Assembly (NCBI RefSeq): GCF_022369515.1
Contig: NZ_CP059724.1
Span: 3,968,001 to 4,032,000 of the forward strand
DNA length: 64,000 bases
Direction: 5' to 3'
Origin: Paenibacillus sp. 19GGS1-52
GTDB taxonomy: Bacteria; Bacillota; Bacilli; Paenibacillales; Paenibacillaceae
Shown: positions 1 through 8,929 of the stretch, piece by piece
Numbering within the stretch: position 1 is the first letter of the stretch
How the letters are laid out: each line of letters begins with the position of its first letter
Program-made: the position numbers and the translations under genes
Notes under the pieces: generated by a model
Database searches by the model: none
What the model was told of the DNA's origin: nothing
Seen by the model: the letters and a program-made list of their open reading frames with translations, nothing else

Positions 1-83
1 AGCAGCAAAAGGTTACACTTATGTTTGGACGAATTGAGGGAAGCTGAAACAAGTTATGCCTGTGACGTTTACCCTATCCATCC

Positions 84-117
84 TCAAAAAAACACATCCG
101 CAGTGCGGATGTGTTCT
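84..117 (-). terminator. Rho-independent terminator of the MFS exporter
   Basis: Read on the minus strand, an 11-12 bp GC-containing stem with almost no loop (arms reading AACACATCCGCA and TGCGGATGTGTT) is followed by a run of T. It lies about 25 bases past the stop codon of the exporter gene, so it ends that transcript. The first 80 bases of the window hold no gene I can support. Confidence 0.85.
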
Positions 118-140
118 CGATCATGCATATAATTGCAGCA

Positions 141-1607
141 TTAATGCATGGAGCTTTGTGTTTTGTGGGAAACAATGACACGCTTAAGGAAGAAAGCAAC
201 CACAAGGCCTACAATGGATACGATCATCCCAAAAATAAAGGCATTCTGCACACCATTGGTGAACGCAGACAACATATTGGCAGGGTCCTCAGGATCAGCT
301 ACCCCCTTCAAAAAGCTGTTCGTTCCGGCAGTCATAATACTGACCGCCAGCGCGGTGCCAATCGCACCTGCAACCTGCTGTAGTGTATTCATAATTGCCG
401 TTCCATCAGGATACAACTCCATTGGCAATTGATTAATTCCGTTCGTCTGAGCCGGCATGAAGATCATCGACACACCGATCATGAGCGCACTATGCAGTAC
501 AATTACGAAAACAACTGTCGATGTAGCAGTGATGCTGGAGAAGAACCACAACGATACGGCAATAATGATCAGGCCTGGTATAACAAGCCATTTGGGACCA
601 TATTTATCGAACAAACGTCCCATAAGCGGAGACATCAATCCGTTAATTAATCCGCCGGGCAGCAACAGTAACCCTGCCTTGAAAGCCGTATATCCTTGAC
701 CCTGCTGGAGATACATGGGAAGAATCAGCATGGAGGACAGGATAACCATCATCGCGATAAAGACCATCACCACACCAACAACGAACATCGGGTATTTAAA
801 AGCGCGCATATTAATCATGGGCTGCTTCATTGTCACCTGACGGAAGACAAACAACGCCAGTGCAACGACGCCTATGATAATGGGAATAATAACTTTAGGG
901 GTTCCCCAGCCTTCAGTTCCACCCGCACTACTGAAACCATACACGATTCCGCCAAACCCCAAGGAAGAAAGTACAATGGAGAGCGCGTCGATTCTCGGCT
1001 TCGTCACCTTCGTGACATTTTGCATGAAGAGAATGCCGCATACCAGCGCAATCACAAGGAAAGGCAGCGACAGCCAGAATATCCAATGCCAGCTAAGACT
1101 CTCAATCAGCAGCCCGGCAATCGTCGGACCAATTGCTGGTGCAACCATGATAACCAGTCCGATTAAGCCCATGGCGGCGCCTCTTTTGGCAGGAGGTATA
1201 ATCACTAGAATGGTGTTAAACATCAGAGGCAGCAGCAATGCTGTTCCCATGGCCTGAACCACTCTTGCCGTCAGCAGAAACTCGAAATTCGGTGAGACAG
1301 CGGCCAGAAAAGTGCCTACTATAGAGAAACATAAGGCGGCAACAAATAACTGTCTCGTCGTGAACCATTGCAGCAGCAATCCTGATATCGGAACCAGAAT
1401 CCCTAGGGTGAGCAGATAGGCCGTAGTTAACCATTGTGCGGTGGACGGTGTAATCTGTAATACATTCATAAGATCAGATAATGCCACATTTAACGCCGTT
1501 TCACTGAACATTCCAATAAACCCTGCCAACAGTAAAGAGATTAGAATAGGAAGGGTTTTGAACTTTATTTCCTCGGTCTTTTGTTGTCCTTGTACGGTAG
1601 CATCCAC
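141..1607 (-). CDS. MFS drug exporter, DHA2 (EmrB/QacA-like) 14-TM family
   Basis: A 488-residue membrane protein of the major facilitator superfamily, drug:H+ antiporter-2 branch, expected to pump toxic compounds out of the cell by proton antiport. Visible features are many hydrophobic segments over the whole length, a WLTTAYLL segment near residue 60 and the antiporter motif C (APAIGPTIAGLL) near residue 160. I place the start at a GTG with AGGAGG eight bases upstream. A longer reading to 1706 exists, but its extra N-terminus is charged and has no ribosome binding site. It lies 46 bases downstream of a TetR gene on the same strand, so the two probably form a regulated resistance operon. The substrate cannot be told from sequence. 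Confidence 0.93.
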   Translation of the reverse strand: MDATVQGQQKTEEIKFKTLPILISLLLAGFIGMFSETALNVALSDLMNVLQITPSTAQWLTTAYLLTLGILVPISGLLLQWFTTRQLFVAALCFSIVGTFLAAVSPNFEFLLTARVVQAMGTALLLPLMFNTILVIIPPAKRGAAMGLIGLVIMVAPAIGPTIAGLLIESLSWHWIFWLSLPFLVIALVCGILFMQNVTKVTKPRIDALSIVLSSLGFGGIVYGFSSAGGTEGWGTPKVIIPIIIGVVALALFVFRQVTMKQPMINMRAFKYPMFVVGVVMVFIAMMVILSSMLILPMYLQQGQGYTAFKAGLLLLPGGLINGLMSPLMGRLFDKYGPKWLVIPGLIIIAVSLWFFSSITATSTVVFVIVLHSALMIGVSMIFMPAQTNGINQLPMELYPDGTAIMNTLQQVAGAIGTALAVSIMTAGTNSFLKGVADPEDPANMLSAFTNGVQNAFIFGMIVSIVGLVVAFFLKRVIVSHKTQSSMH

Positions 1608-1653
1608 TCTAATATCCTCCTGAAAATGTGTTTTTTCTCTCTTTTCTCTCTGT

Positions 1654-2232
1654 CTAGCCCAGTAGAACAGGGATAAGCCTCGCTGCAGCCAGCAATGGCT
1701 GTTCATCCCGATAAGTCAGCGCCTGCAGCAGCGCCCCTTCAAATAAGGAGATCACAACGGAAGCCTTATCTGCAGCAGCCCCCTGCTCTTCGCCTGCATT
1801 CAATAGACTCTGCCTCACGACATCCTGCCAGTCTTTAAAGACAGCCTGACACGCAGTCCGTAGCTCCTCACTGATGCAAGACGTCTCTACTGCTAACCAG
1901 AAGCTGAACGGAACAACTCCCTTGAAGGAGGATTCTACAGCATCCTTGGCCATTCCCAGAATAAAATCCTTCATCGCTTCCACAATATTTGCGCTATTCT
2001 CCACATGATATCTGAGCTTCTGAGCGACAATTTCACTGGTGCGCGTGATGCACGTTAAAGCCAGTTCTTCTTTGCCGTGAGGGAAATAATAATACAGGGA
2101 ACCCTTGGGTGATTCGCTGTCCTTAATAATCTGGTTCAAGCCCGTAGCATGATAGCCTTGTGTGAAAAATAATCTTGAAGCAGTATCTACAATCGCCTCG
2201 CGTGCATTCGGCTTGTTTGACAAGCTTGACAC
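1654..2232 (-). CDS. TetR family repressor (LmrA/YxaF-like)
   Basis: A 192-residue DNA-binding regulator. The N-terminal helix-turn-helix (residues about 10-55) has the TetR pattern of A..LF...GY..T....I....... SKGSLYYYF type, here with PKGSLYYYF. The C-terminal ligand domain resembles the LmrA/YxaF branch. It starts at GTG with AGAAGGA upstream; a TTG three codons later is also possible. It precedes the exporter gene on the same strand and probably represses both. The promoter region carries a TATAAT at 2245-2250, and a TAGACCG half-site like known LmrA/YxaF operators lies between that box and a weak -35. The operator assignment is an inference. Confidence 0.9.
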   Translation of the reverse strand: MSSLSNKPNAREAIVDTASRLFFTQGYHATGLNQIIKDSESPKGSLYYYFPHGKEELALTCITRTSEIVAQKLRYHVENSANIVEAMKDFILGMAKDAVESSFKGVVPFSFWLAVETSCISEELRTACQAVFKDWQDVVRQSLLNAGEEQGAAADKASVVISLFEGALLQALTYRDEQPLLAAARLIPVLLG

Positions 2233-2394
2233 TTCCTTCTTGGCATTATAACAATCGGTCTACATAATGAAACCATAATGTATTGAACGATGTCAACGTT
2301 TTTTAATTTAAATTTGAATATTTCTCATAATCCTTCCCAAAAACTCATACGCTCGCTATACTATAACTAAACCAATAAGATAGGTGTGAATTAA

Positions 2395-2829
2395 ATGAGT
2401 GAAGGTTCTAAAGGAATTCCCCGACCGTTAGTTAAGACCAATCAAGGCTTTATTGTAATTTCCGTATTATTAACATGGCTCACCGGTCAATATTGGATTC
2501 TCGCCCTGCCGCTGGCCGCTGGAGTACTTGGTCTTGTATTTGGATATAACCCGGTTATCAAGCTTGGCGCGAAATTTCTGACAAAAGAGCGGTGTGCCTA
2601 CCTGCTTGAAGATGCGGAGCAGCAGCAATTTAACCAGAGCATTGCCGTCTTCTGTCTTACGGCAGGTCTGGTCAGCTTTATTGCCGGGTGGACGATCGCT
2701 GCCTATATTTTCACGGCATTGGTTGCTGTTGCGGCTACTGTAGCAATCCTCGGGTTCTGCATCGGCTGCTTTATCCATTATCAATGGAAAATGTATACCT
2801 ACAGACGCAAGCAGGGAAGCAGTCACTAA
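2395..2829 (+). CDS. DUF4395 domain membrane protein
   Basis: A 144-residue protein with about four hydrophobic segments and the DUF4395 hallmarks: an early IPRPLVKTNQ stretch, and CIGCF near the C-terminus in the last membrane segment. Members are small membrane proteins of unknown role, often near thioredoxin-like or rhodanese genes, but no such partner is visible here. It is divergent from the TetR gene and starts at ATG after AGGTGTG. The CxxC-like pair could be redox active, which is only an inference. Confidence 0.85.
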   Translation: MSEGSKGIPRPLVKTNQGFIVISVLLTWLTGQYWILALPLAAGVLGLVFGYNPVIKLGAKFLTKERCAYLLEDAEQQQFNQSIAVFCLTAGLVSFIAGWTIAAYIFTALVAVAATVAILGFCIGCFIHYQWKMYTYRRKQGSSH

Positions 2830-2841
2830 CATGGGGTTGAC

Positions 2842-4038
2842 TCAACGTGTGGAAGTATAGAGTAGCTTATCCTTATGTTTCGCGTAATATTTCTGAAATC
2901 GGGTTGAATAAGCGAGAATGTAGATAATGACAAGTGCACCAAGGACATTCAGAACTATAAGTGCAGTATTGAGACTGAAGAATAAGGTCAGGCCACCAAC
3001 ACCTACAATAGGTACAATAAATCCGGAATATCCTGCTAGATAATAGGTGGAAATAACCTGTGCGCGTTCTTCGGGCTTAGGCAGATTTCCGGCTAGACGC
3101 AGGCTCACCTGAAAGGTCCAGCCCCCACCAATCGCTTCAATGAAGATTCCAATCCATAGTAGCGACAACTTCCCTGTTTCTCCGGACAACACTGTAAAGC
3201 ACGACCCAATCAGGAGCATGATTAGTCCTATCCGAATTCTTGTCATCTCGTTTCGGGGGTTACGGACCATTTGGGCGATGGCCCCGCCTCCCAGCAACAG
3301 TAGAATTAGCAGACCCGAGACGGACAGATTGGAGCTATGAATTACATTCTTTGTGAAGGAAGGAATTAAGGATAGCACAATGCCGTTAAGCGTAAAGACC
3401 ATAAAGATCGACAAGCCGATAAATGACCAAAAATGCGGGGAAATTTCCTTGGGAATACCGAGAGTAATCTTAGGTGAAGCTATCCCCTCTTTTGCGGAAG
3501 AATCCTCAGTCAGCGTGAACAGAGCTATCAGCGCACTAATCAACAGTACACTGAGCAGAACAAAGGGCAGACGAAGGGGTTGATAACCTGCATATTGGAT
3601 CATTAATCCACTAATCGCCGGTCCTAGTCCAAAACCGACCAGGATTGTAACTCCCAACAATGTTAAAGCCAACCCCTTTTTTTCCGCAGGACTCTTAAGA
3701 AATAGAAAGGCCGCTGAAGCGCCCGTAAAGGCCCCGTATGCAATCCCCTCCAGCATTCTCGCAGCATAGAGCATCCAAGCTTGATTCGCAAACATGAATA
3801 GAAACGTAGCGACCAGTGAAAGAAGTACACTCGTTAATAGTACTTTTCTGAGGCCCCACGATTTACCTTTAGAACCGACAATGAGTAATGAGGGCAACAG
3901 GCAGACCGCGTAAGCCGCAAATAATAGGGTAATCTCCAAGCTTGTCAAATGAAAATGCTCTTGATACAAAGGAAACAACGGTGAAGTAAACGTAGCTCCA
4001 AAGGCCATCATCAGCATCACCCATAACATTCTTTTCAT
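2842..4038 (-). CDS. MFS transporter, 12-TM (DHA1-like)
   Basis: A 398-residue transporter with about twelve hydrophobic segments, of drug/metabolite antiporter type. Motif C-like GFGLGPAISGLM lies near residue 140. It starts at ATG with GGGAGAT upstream. It is tail to tail with the DUF4395 gene and downstream of a TetR gene on the same strand. A palindromic operator (4077-4092) lies between the two, so the exporter has its own controlled promoter. Substrate unknown. Confidence 0.9.
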   Translation of the reverse strand: MKRMLWVMLMMAFGATFTSPLFPLYQEHFHLTSLEITLLFAAYAVCLLPSLLIVGSKGKSWGLRKVLLTSVLLSLVATFLFMFANQAWMLYAARMLEGIAYGAFTGASAAFLFLKSPAEKKGLALTLLGVTILVGFGLGPAISGLMIQYAGYQPLRLPFVLLSVLLISALIALFTLTEDSSAKEGIASPKITLGIPKEISPHFWSFIGLSIFMVFTLNGIVLSLIPSFTKNVIHSSNLSVSGLLILLLLGGGAIAQMVRNPRNEMTRIRIGLIMLLIGSCFTVLSGETGKLSLLWIGIFIEAIGGGWTFQVSLRLAGNLPKPEERAQVISTYYLAGYSGFIVPIVGVGGLTLFFSLNTALIVLNVLGALVIIYILAYSTRFQKYYAKHKDKLLYTSTR

Positions 4039-4076
4039 CTAATTCATCTCCCACTTCATAATAATGCAGATAATAT

Positions 4077-4092
4077 TTGAATGATCGTTCAA
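4077..4092. promoter_or_regulatory. TetR operator upstream of MFS transporter
   Basis: An inverted repeat TTGAATGATCGTTCAA with 7 of 8 matching positions per arm lies between the TetR stop and the MFS start. It shares the TTGAACGA half with the palindrome upstream of the TetR gene at 4733-4758, so both are probably bound by the same repressor. Confidence 0.7.
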
Positions 4093-4109
4093 GATATAAC
4101 CAAAAAAAA

Positions 4110-4694
4110 TTAAACAACGACAGATAGTGCGACTTTGCAGACATCCTCTAATACACTGCGGTCAGGGGCAGTCTTCCCCATTACATGCAGCCCCTGCTTC
4201 GTATTCGCCAAGAAACGGGCCAGTTCACGCAAATTGTGTTTCCCCTTAACATCGCCATTCTTCTGAGCACGCAGCAGAAATTGGTAAAATAATGATTCCA
4301 CATGAATCGCATAGGCCTCTACTCTACCCGAAATCACAGGATCGGTTGCAGCAACCTCCATCGCAGCATTGGTCATAAAGCAACCTCTACGCTTCGTATC
4401 ATTGTTCATGGAGCTATCAATTACTTTGCCGAAGAAACGCTCCAAGAGCTCTTTAGTGGGTCCCTCTTCGGTTAGAATCGAATAATATTTTTCTTGTGAA
4501 TTATGCTGGAAACGGTCCAGACAAGCCACAAATAGCGCATACTTATCCCCAAAAGTGTCATACAAGCTACCTCTATGAATGCCCAGTTCCGTACACAAAT
4601 CCTGTATTGAGGTCCGTTCATACCCTTTTGTCCAGAACAAATCCAGCGCACTTTCGAGCGCTTTCTCCTGATCAAATTCCTTATGTCGAGCCAT
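4110..4694 (-). CDS. TetR/AcrR family repressor
   Basis: A 194-residue regulator. The N-terminal HTH is clear (KALESALDLFWTKGYERTS followed by IQDLCTELGIHRGSLYDTF), and the C-terminal half is a helical ligand-binding domain. The ATG start was chosen because AAGGAG sits nine bases upstream; a TTG nine bases earlier abuts the Shine-Dalgarno site. A strong palindrome (4733-4758) lies in its own promoter and a related one before the downstream MFS gene, which indicates autoregulation plus control of the exporter. Confidence 0.92.
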   Translation of the reverse strand: MARHKEFDQEKALESALDLFWTKGYERTSIQDLCTELGIHRGSLYDTFGDKYALFVACLDRFQHNSQEKYYSILTEEGPTKELLERFFGKVIDSSMNNDTKRRGCFMTNAAMEVAATDPVISGRVEAYAIHVESLFYQFLLRAQKNGDVKGKHNLRELARFLANTKQGLHVMGKTAPDRSVLEDVCKVALSVVV

Positions 4695-4732
4695 TCTTCT
4701 CAACTCCTTCTGCTACTATGTATTACTATATA

Positions 4733-4758
4733 TTATCTTGAACGACCGGTCAAGATAA
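4733..4758. promoter_or_regulatory. TetR operator upstream of the tetR gene
   Basis: A 26-bp inverted repeat with arms TTATCTTGAACGA and CCGGTCAAGATAA, matching at 11 of 13 positions. It lies 39-64 bases ahead of the TetR start and shares TTGAACGA with the second palindrome at 4077-4092. Confidence 0.75.
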
Positions 4759-4779
4759 TGTCAGAAGAGGCCTTTAAGC

Positions 4780-5307
4780 TCACTCTTCCCCAACAACATC
4801 CCAGCGATGTCGAAACTTTTCTAAACGAGGGTGGATTTTGGCGGGAGTGGCTGTGAGTATTAAGCGCAGCTTCACAATCCAATCTTCAAAGGAGGAAAAC
4901 GCTGCGAACTGGCTAGCCATCTCGGGTGTCAAATAGAGAAAATAGGGAGAGGGATATACATCGGTAATATGACGCAGTGCAGAATCGAGGGGCGTATATT
5001 TTTTTCGCTTCCCTTCCAGATTTTCCACTGTAATGAACGATTGGCCCTGCTCCCGTTTCCATTCATGCAGCCGCTCTTCTCTTTTATAATAAGACTGAAC
5101 AGGCTCCTTCGTCATCCGTCGCACGGTTTCCTCATGCAGTGGATATAACACAAACTTTGTGAACCTGCGGTCAGCCGCTGTCTTAGCTGCAATCGCCAAC
5201 TCGAAGTCCGTCGTATGCTCAAAAGAATCGTAATATATTAAAGTCCCTTTACGCTGTTCAGCCGGCGGTTCGTAGCCATAAGGTACATTTTGAATATCTC
5301 GTTTCAT
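4780..5307 (-). CDS. Conserved hypothetical protein, 175 aa
   Basis: A soluble 175-residue protein that I do not recognise with certainty. The N-terminal half has alternating strands and helices (TLIYYDSFEHTTDFELAIAA, then FTKFVLYPLHEETVRRM), which faintly recalls a nucleotidyltransferase-like Rossmann fold. No full catalytic motif is visible. It starts at ATG with GGGAGGAC upstream and stands alone on the minus strand. The C-terminal part is basic and aromatic. No function is assigned. Confidence 0.8.
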   Translation of the reverse strand: MKRDIQNVPYGYEPPAEQRKGTLIYYDSFEHTTDFELAIAAKTAADRRFTKFVLYPLHEETVRRMTKEPVQSYYKREERLHEWKREQGQSFITVENLEGKRKKYTPLDSALRHITDVYPSPYFLYLTPEMASQFAAFSSFEDWIVKLRLILTATPAKIHPRLEKFRHRWDVVGEE

Positions 5308-5362
5308 CTTTGTCCTCCCGCACTTTATTTGAAATGAATAAATTTATTTGTTCACACGATAA

Positions 5363-5427
5363 TTTATCCTTATATTTCTCGAAGAAACGGGTGCCGTCCA
5401 TATAAAGGACAGCAAAGCCGTTTCTTC
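5363..5427. repeat. Composite hairpin with a shared 16-nt motif
   Basis: A large interrupted hairpin at 5381-5427 has outer arms GAAGAAACGG and CCGTTTCTTC and inner arms TGcCGTCC and GGACaGCA. Next to it is the 16-mer TTTATCCTTATATTTC (5363-5378), which is also one arm of a perfect hairpin at 36281-36329. It follows the ferritin-like gene but has no T-run, so it is not a typical terminator. It looks like a dispersed intergenic repeat. Confidence 0.5.
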
Positions 5428-5487
5428 TTGTATAGCATATCATGTGACAAGTGCAGGAGTACAATTCTCTTGAGCGCAATTTTTCAC

Positions 5488-5961
5488 TTAATCTTTATGA
5501 TGATTCAAAGTAAATAAATAATTGTATTTACTGGCATGTTTCAACTCATCTAAAATAATCCCGTAAACAGTATCACGATAAATCCCCACAGGGAGTCCAA
5601 ACCATATTTTTCGGTATTTCTCAACGGCTGACAATTCACCTTGTAGCGCCCGCTGCAATCCTTCCGTATACGATTCAACCCGTTGATATTGTTCATTGCT
5701 TATACCCGTGATTTCCTGACCGGTGATCTCCCTGTAAATCCCGCGGTACATTTGATTATGACCTCGTTCATCATCGCGTATTGACTTGATAATAGCTGCT
5801 TGTTCAGGGGTTGGAGCTAGTTTGATAAGTTCATCATAGAATAACTCATCATTCCGTTCTCCTTGAACCGCTTCTTTGATTAAATTTAGGGCTTCAACCA
5901 GTGATACCGACCAAACGGGTGTAAACATTGTTCTATTCCAATATGGATTAACCCAGTACAT
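5488..5961 (-). CDS. Ferritin-like domain protein
   Basis: A 157-residue protein predicted to be a four-helix bundle with a di-metal site. Metal-ligand patterns are visible: EAVQGERNDELFYDEL with E residues near 31-42, DDERGHNQMY near 65, EGLQRALQGELSAVEKY near 103-115 and DELKHASKYNYLF near 138. The N-terminus is rich in Tyr, Trp and Asn, as in spore-former ferritin-like proteins. It probably binds iron or manganese for storage or oxidation. It starts at ATG after GGGAGGG and appears to be a single-gene unit. Confidence 0.88.
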   Translation of the reverse strand: MYWVNPYWNRTMFTPVWSVSLVEALNLIKEAVQGERNDELFYDELIKLAPTPEQAAIIKSIRDDERGHNQMYRGIYREITGQEITGISNEQYQRVESYTEGLQRALQGELSAVEKYRKIWFGLPVGIYRDTVYGIILDELKHASKYNYLFTLNHHKD

Positions 5962-6097
5962 ATCAAGAACCCTCCCAAGACCAATTTAATTCACTTCACC
6001 AGCATATGTACAAATGCCCGGTTTGGTCTCACTTTCGTCCAAAAGTACTGTCAGATTTCTCCTATCTTTTGTTGCCTATGTACTGCTCATTCTACAA

Positions 6098-7078
6098 CTA
6101 TACATTTGACTTCTCATTCATCTTCTTCCACGCAAAAGACGCAGCACCCAGTGTTCCCGCCTGACTGCCTAGTTCCGCCTGAACAATGCTGCACCTGCTG
6201 CTGGATAGACTTAGCGCATGCTGCTGCACAGTATCCCGCACGGTGTTAAGCAGCCGATCTCCTGCCGCTGCCATTCCTCCGCCCACAATGATCAGTTCAG
6301 GATTGAACATATTTATAACGTTCGCTAGACCAAACCCCAACATTTCCCCGGTCTCCCGCATTACCTCAATCGCCAAGGCATCGTCTCGATCATAGGCTTC
6401 CGAGATCATTAATGCGGTAATTCGCTCATGCTGCCCCTCAGTCCATTTCTCTATAATACTGTTTCCGCCCTCAACCAGCTTCTCTTTTAAGGTGTTAACC
6501 ATGCCTACTGCGGATACATATCTGCCCAAACAGCCGGAGCTGCCACACTTGCAAGGCCGCCCGCTTCTATACATATTCATATGCCCTATTTCTCCAGCGC
6601 TGTAGGACGTGCCATAGATCACCTTACCATCACTCACCATCCCAGAGCCGAGACCGGTACCCAGGGTAATCAATATCAGATTAGCGTATCCTCTGCCCGC
6701 ACCATGCTGCCACTCCCCATAAAGATTAACCCTAACATCATTATCGATATAAATAGGAAAATCATAGTAGCGCTTCATTTCATCAATAATCGGCACATGA
6801 TCCCAGTCTGGAAAGTTTGGTGAAAAAATAGAAATACCAGCCACTGGATCTAAGAGTCCAGGAATCCCGATCCCCATACCCTTAACCAGATCCAGTGTAA
6901 TGTTCGTTCCTACCGTTAGGAGATGTACGGCTTCTCTTATACGGGCCAGCACATGTGCAGAGCCTGCCGAGGCTTCGGTGGGAATAGAGAGCTCTTGTAT
7001 GGCCTTGAATTCTTCATCGAAAATCGCTGCTTTGATATTAGTTCCACCGAGATCAACACCTATTAGATATGATTTCAT
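6098..7078 (-). CDS. ROK family sugar kinase (glucokinase-like)
   Basis: A 326-residue ATP-dependent sugar kinase. The phosphate-binding motif DLGGTNIKAA is at residues 9-18. A TLGTGLGSG loop is near 140, an EIGH metal/sugar motif near 170, and the ROK zinc motif CKCGSSGC near 183. These mark a catalytic ROK kinase rather than a NagC-type repressor, since no N-terminal HTH is present. The substrate is probably glucose, or another hexose such as N-acetylmannosamine or fructose. It starts at ATG after AGGAGG and stands alone; the PTS genes at 13.9-16.8 kb are not in the same operon. Confidence 0.9.
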   Translation of the reverse strand: MKSYLIGVDLGGTNIKAAIFDEEFKAIQELSIPTEASAGSAHVLARIREAVHLLTVGTNITLDLVKGMGIGIPGLLDPVAGISIFSPNFPDWDHVPIIDEMKRYYDFPIYIDNDVRVNLYGEWQHGAGRGYANLILITLGTGLGSGMVSDGKVIYGTSYSAGEIGHMNMYRSGRPCKCGSSGCLGRYVSAVGMVNTLKEKLVEGGNSIIEKWTEGQHERITALMISEAYDRDDALAIEVMRETGEMLGFGLANVINMFNPELIIVGGGMAAAGDRLLNTVRDTVQQHALSLSSSRCSIVQAELGSQAGTLGAASFAWKKMNEKSNV

Positions 7079-7189
7079 ATATCCTCCTGCTAATGGTTAG
7101 TGCATACTTTTATTATGGATAACGAATGGACGAATTCATAGATGTCCTAAACAACGTTTTATTATATTTTACCACCACTATTCAGGAAT

Positions 7190-7230
7190 GAAAAAAAGCA
7201 GTCCAAGAACGGTTAGGTTCTTAGACTGCC
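7190..7230 (-). terminator. Terminator of the ABC-2 exporter operon
   Basis: On the minus strand, GGCAGTCTAAGAACC pairs with GGTTCTTGGACTGC around a short loop and is followed by seven T. It lies 28 bases past the stop of the last ABC permease. Confidence 0.9.
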
Positions 7231-7257
7231 TATTTATTCAAAGAGTAAAGCTTATGG

Positions 7258-8043
7258 TTACGAGCCCGCTCCCTTATACCGTTTCACCCCATAATTCCAT
7301 GCAAGTAAGCCAATGGTTAGAAATACCGCGCCAACTACAGGCGTCAATAGAGCCATTCCCTTCATCTCATCACGGTGCAGAAACAGTGCAGCCGGATACA
7401 CGCCAACGAACGCAAACGGAATAACCCAGGTCAGCAGCACCTGAATGGCCCGGTTGTAGATCGTTACCGGATAACGTCCATAGGTCTGGATGTTATACAT
7501 CAACGGGAGGATTCCGGTCGGAGCATCCGAGTAGAAGGAGAGGGATGTCAACGTTGTATAAATACCGGTATAAATGGCCACCGCACTCAATGAGAGCACG
7601 ATTAAAGCCGGGATAGTCCACCATTCAAACGGAAGTCCGAGATTCGCCCCGCTAATAGCCATAATCACGAGGCCAATTAATGAGCCGAACAAGGAAGGTG
7701 GGTCTATATTTTCCAACAGGATCTGGAATAAATTATGCGCCGGACGAGTCAGAACTCGGTCCATCTCTCCCTTAGTGATATAACGCTCACTGAAGCCCCA
7801 CATATTCACGAAACAGCTGAATATCCCAAAGGGGACCATAAAGAAGCCGTAGACAAACACCACTTCATTCTGATTCCAGCCGCCGAGACTGTCTGTATGC
7901 ATAAAGATTACGAGAATAAATATAAAGTTGGTCGCTTGGAACAGCAGATCCGATATGACCTCCACCCAGAAATCGGCACGGTAAGTGAGCCGGGACTTAA
8001 TGTAGTTCTTAAGATATTCATTGATTAATCCGAAATAATACAA
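7258..8043 (-). CDS. ABC-2 type permease (DUF990-like), second subunit
   Basis: A 261-residue integral membrane protein with about six hydrophobic segments and the ABC2_membrane_6 pattern (YFGLINEYLKNYIKSRLTYR at the start, then GEMDRVLTRP near residue 105). The likely start is a TTG five bases after GATGAGG, which leaves seven bases after the preceding permease stop. The longer GTG or ATG readings would run into that gene. With the other permease and the ATPase it forms an exporter whose cargo cannot be told from sequence. Confidence 0.88.
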   Translation of the reverse strand: MYYFGLINEYLKNYIKSRLTYRADFWVEVISDLLFQATNFIFILVIFMHTDSLGGWNQNEVVFVYGFFMVPFGIFSCFVNMWGFSERYITKGEMDRVLTRPAHNLFQILLENIDPPSLFGSLIGLVIMAISGANLGLPFEWWTIPALIVLSLSAVAIYTGIYTTLTSLSFYSDAPTGILPLMYNIQTYGRYPVTIYNRAIQVLLTWVIPFAFVGVYPAALFLHRDEMKGMALLTPVVGAVFLTIGLLAWNYGVKRYKGAGS

Positions 8044-8050
8044 ACCTACC

Positions 8051-8929
8051 TCATCCTCCCTGCACGAACAGACGCTGCCGCGCCGCATGGTTTAGCCAGA
8101 TAATTGGAATCAAGAGCACCAGGAACCAGAAGACCTGAACACCTAGTACATTCCATATCCCTACGCCTTGTACTCGTCCTGTAAATACAGAGCCCGGCAG
8201 GTAAGTGATGGCTTGAAACGGTAAGAACTTAAGTACAGAAGACAGCCAGTCCGGAAATAAGCTAATCGGTACGACCAGACCAGAGAACAAATCGACAACA
8301 ACACGTTTCATCCGCATCATGCCTTCATTATTCTCCACAAAGAACGCGGATAGTCCTGTAATGACATTGATCTGCGAGTTAATCAGAAAACTGAAAAATA
8401 ACATCACGAGAAAACCCACCCAGGCGGAGAGCTCTGTTGGTAATTGCACCGGAAACAACAGCATAGCAATAGCCATGCCAGGTATCATGAACAGCATGAA
8501 ACGGAAGATACCTTCTCCGAGTCCTTGCATCATTTTGACCAGCACATAGTTGTAGGGTCTGATGAACTGGATGGCGATACTGCCATCACGGATATCTGTG
8601 GAAATCTCACGATCCAGATTGTTAAAATAAAAGGCCCGCGCCATCCACGATACGGCTACATAGGATGTCATTTGCGTTGCGCTGAACCCACCGAGAGACT
8701 CACCTTTTCCGTATATAGCCATCCAGGTAAAATAGTTGACACCAATATTTAGAGAATAGATTAAAATCCCTGAGTAGTAGTTAACCCGGTAAGCAAGCAT
8801 GGTCAGGAACCGAATGCGGATAAAATCAAGATAAGCGCCCATTAGCAATCTGCGACTGCTTTCCTGAGGTCCTCCTGCTGACGAACCTCCTGCCGATGAA
8901 GACACTGCAGTTTCAAGCTTGTCAGACAT
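8051..8929 (-). CDS. ABC-2 type permease (DUF990-like), first subunit
   Basis: A 292-residue membrane protein of the same family as its neighbour. The N-terminal tail of about 30 residues is rich in Ser and Gly and precedes six hydrophobic segments. A conserved IRDGSIAIQFIRPYNY stretch is near residue 115. The start chosen is ATG with GAGAGG six bases upstream, overlapping the end of the ATPase gene by eight bases. This implies translational coupling and a fixed 1:1:1 operon. Confidence 0.88.
   Translation of the reverse strand: MSDKLETAVSSSAGGSSAGGPQESSRRLLMGAYLDFIRIRFLTMLAYRVNYYSGILIYSLNIGVNYFTWMAIYGKGESLGGFSATQMTSYVAVSWMARAFYFNNLDREISTDIRDGSIAIQFIRPYNYVLVKMMQGLGEGIFRFMLFMIPGMAIAMLLFPVQLPTELSAWVGFLVMLFFSFLINSQINVITGLSAFFVENNEGMMRMKRVVVDLFSGLVVPISLFPDWLSSVLKFLPFQAITYLPGSVFTGRVQGVGIWNVLGVQVFWFLVLLIPIIWLNHAARQRLFVQGG

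Noticed and set aside
1..83. End of a gene entering from the left
   Set aside because: All frames give short, featureless tails; nothing supports one over another.
696..1166. Plus-strand frame of 156 codons
   Set aside because: Antisense to the MFS exporter; His/Asn/Gln-rich product typical of reversed membrane protein codons.
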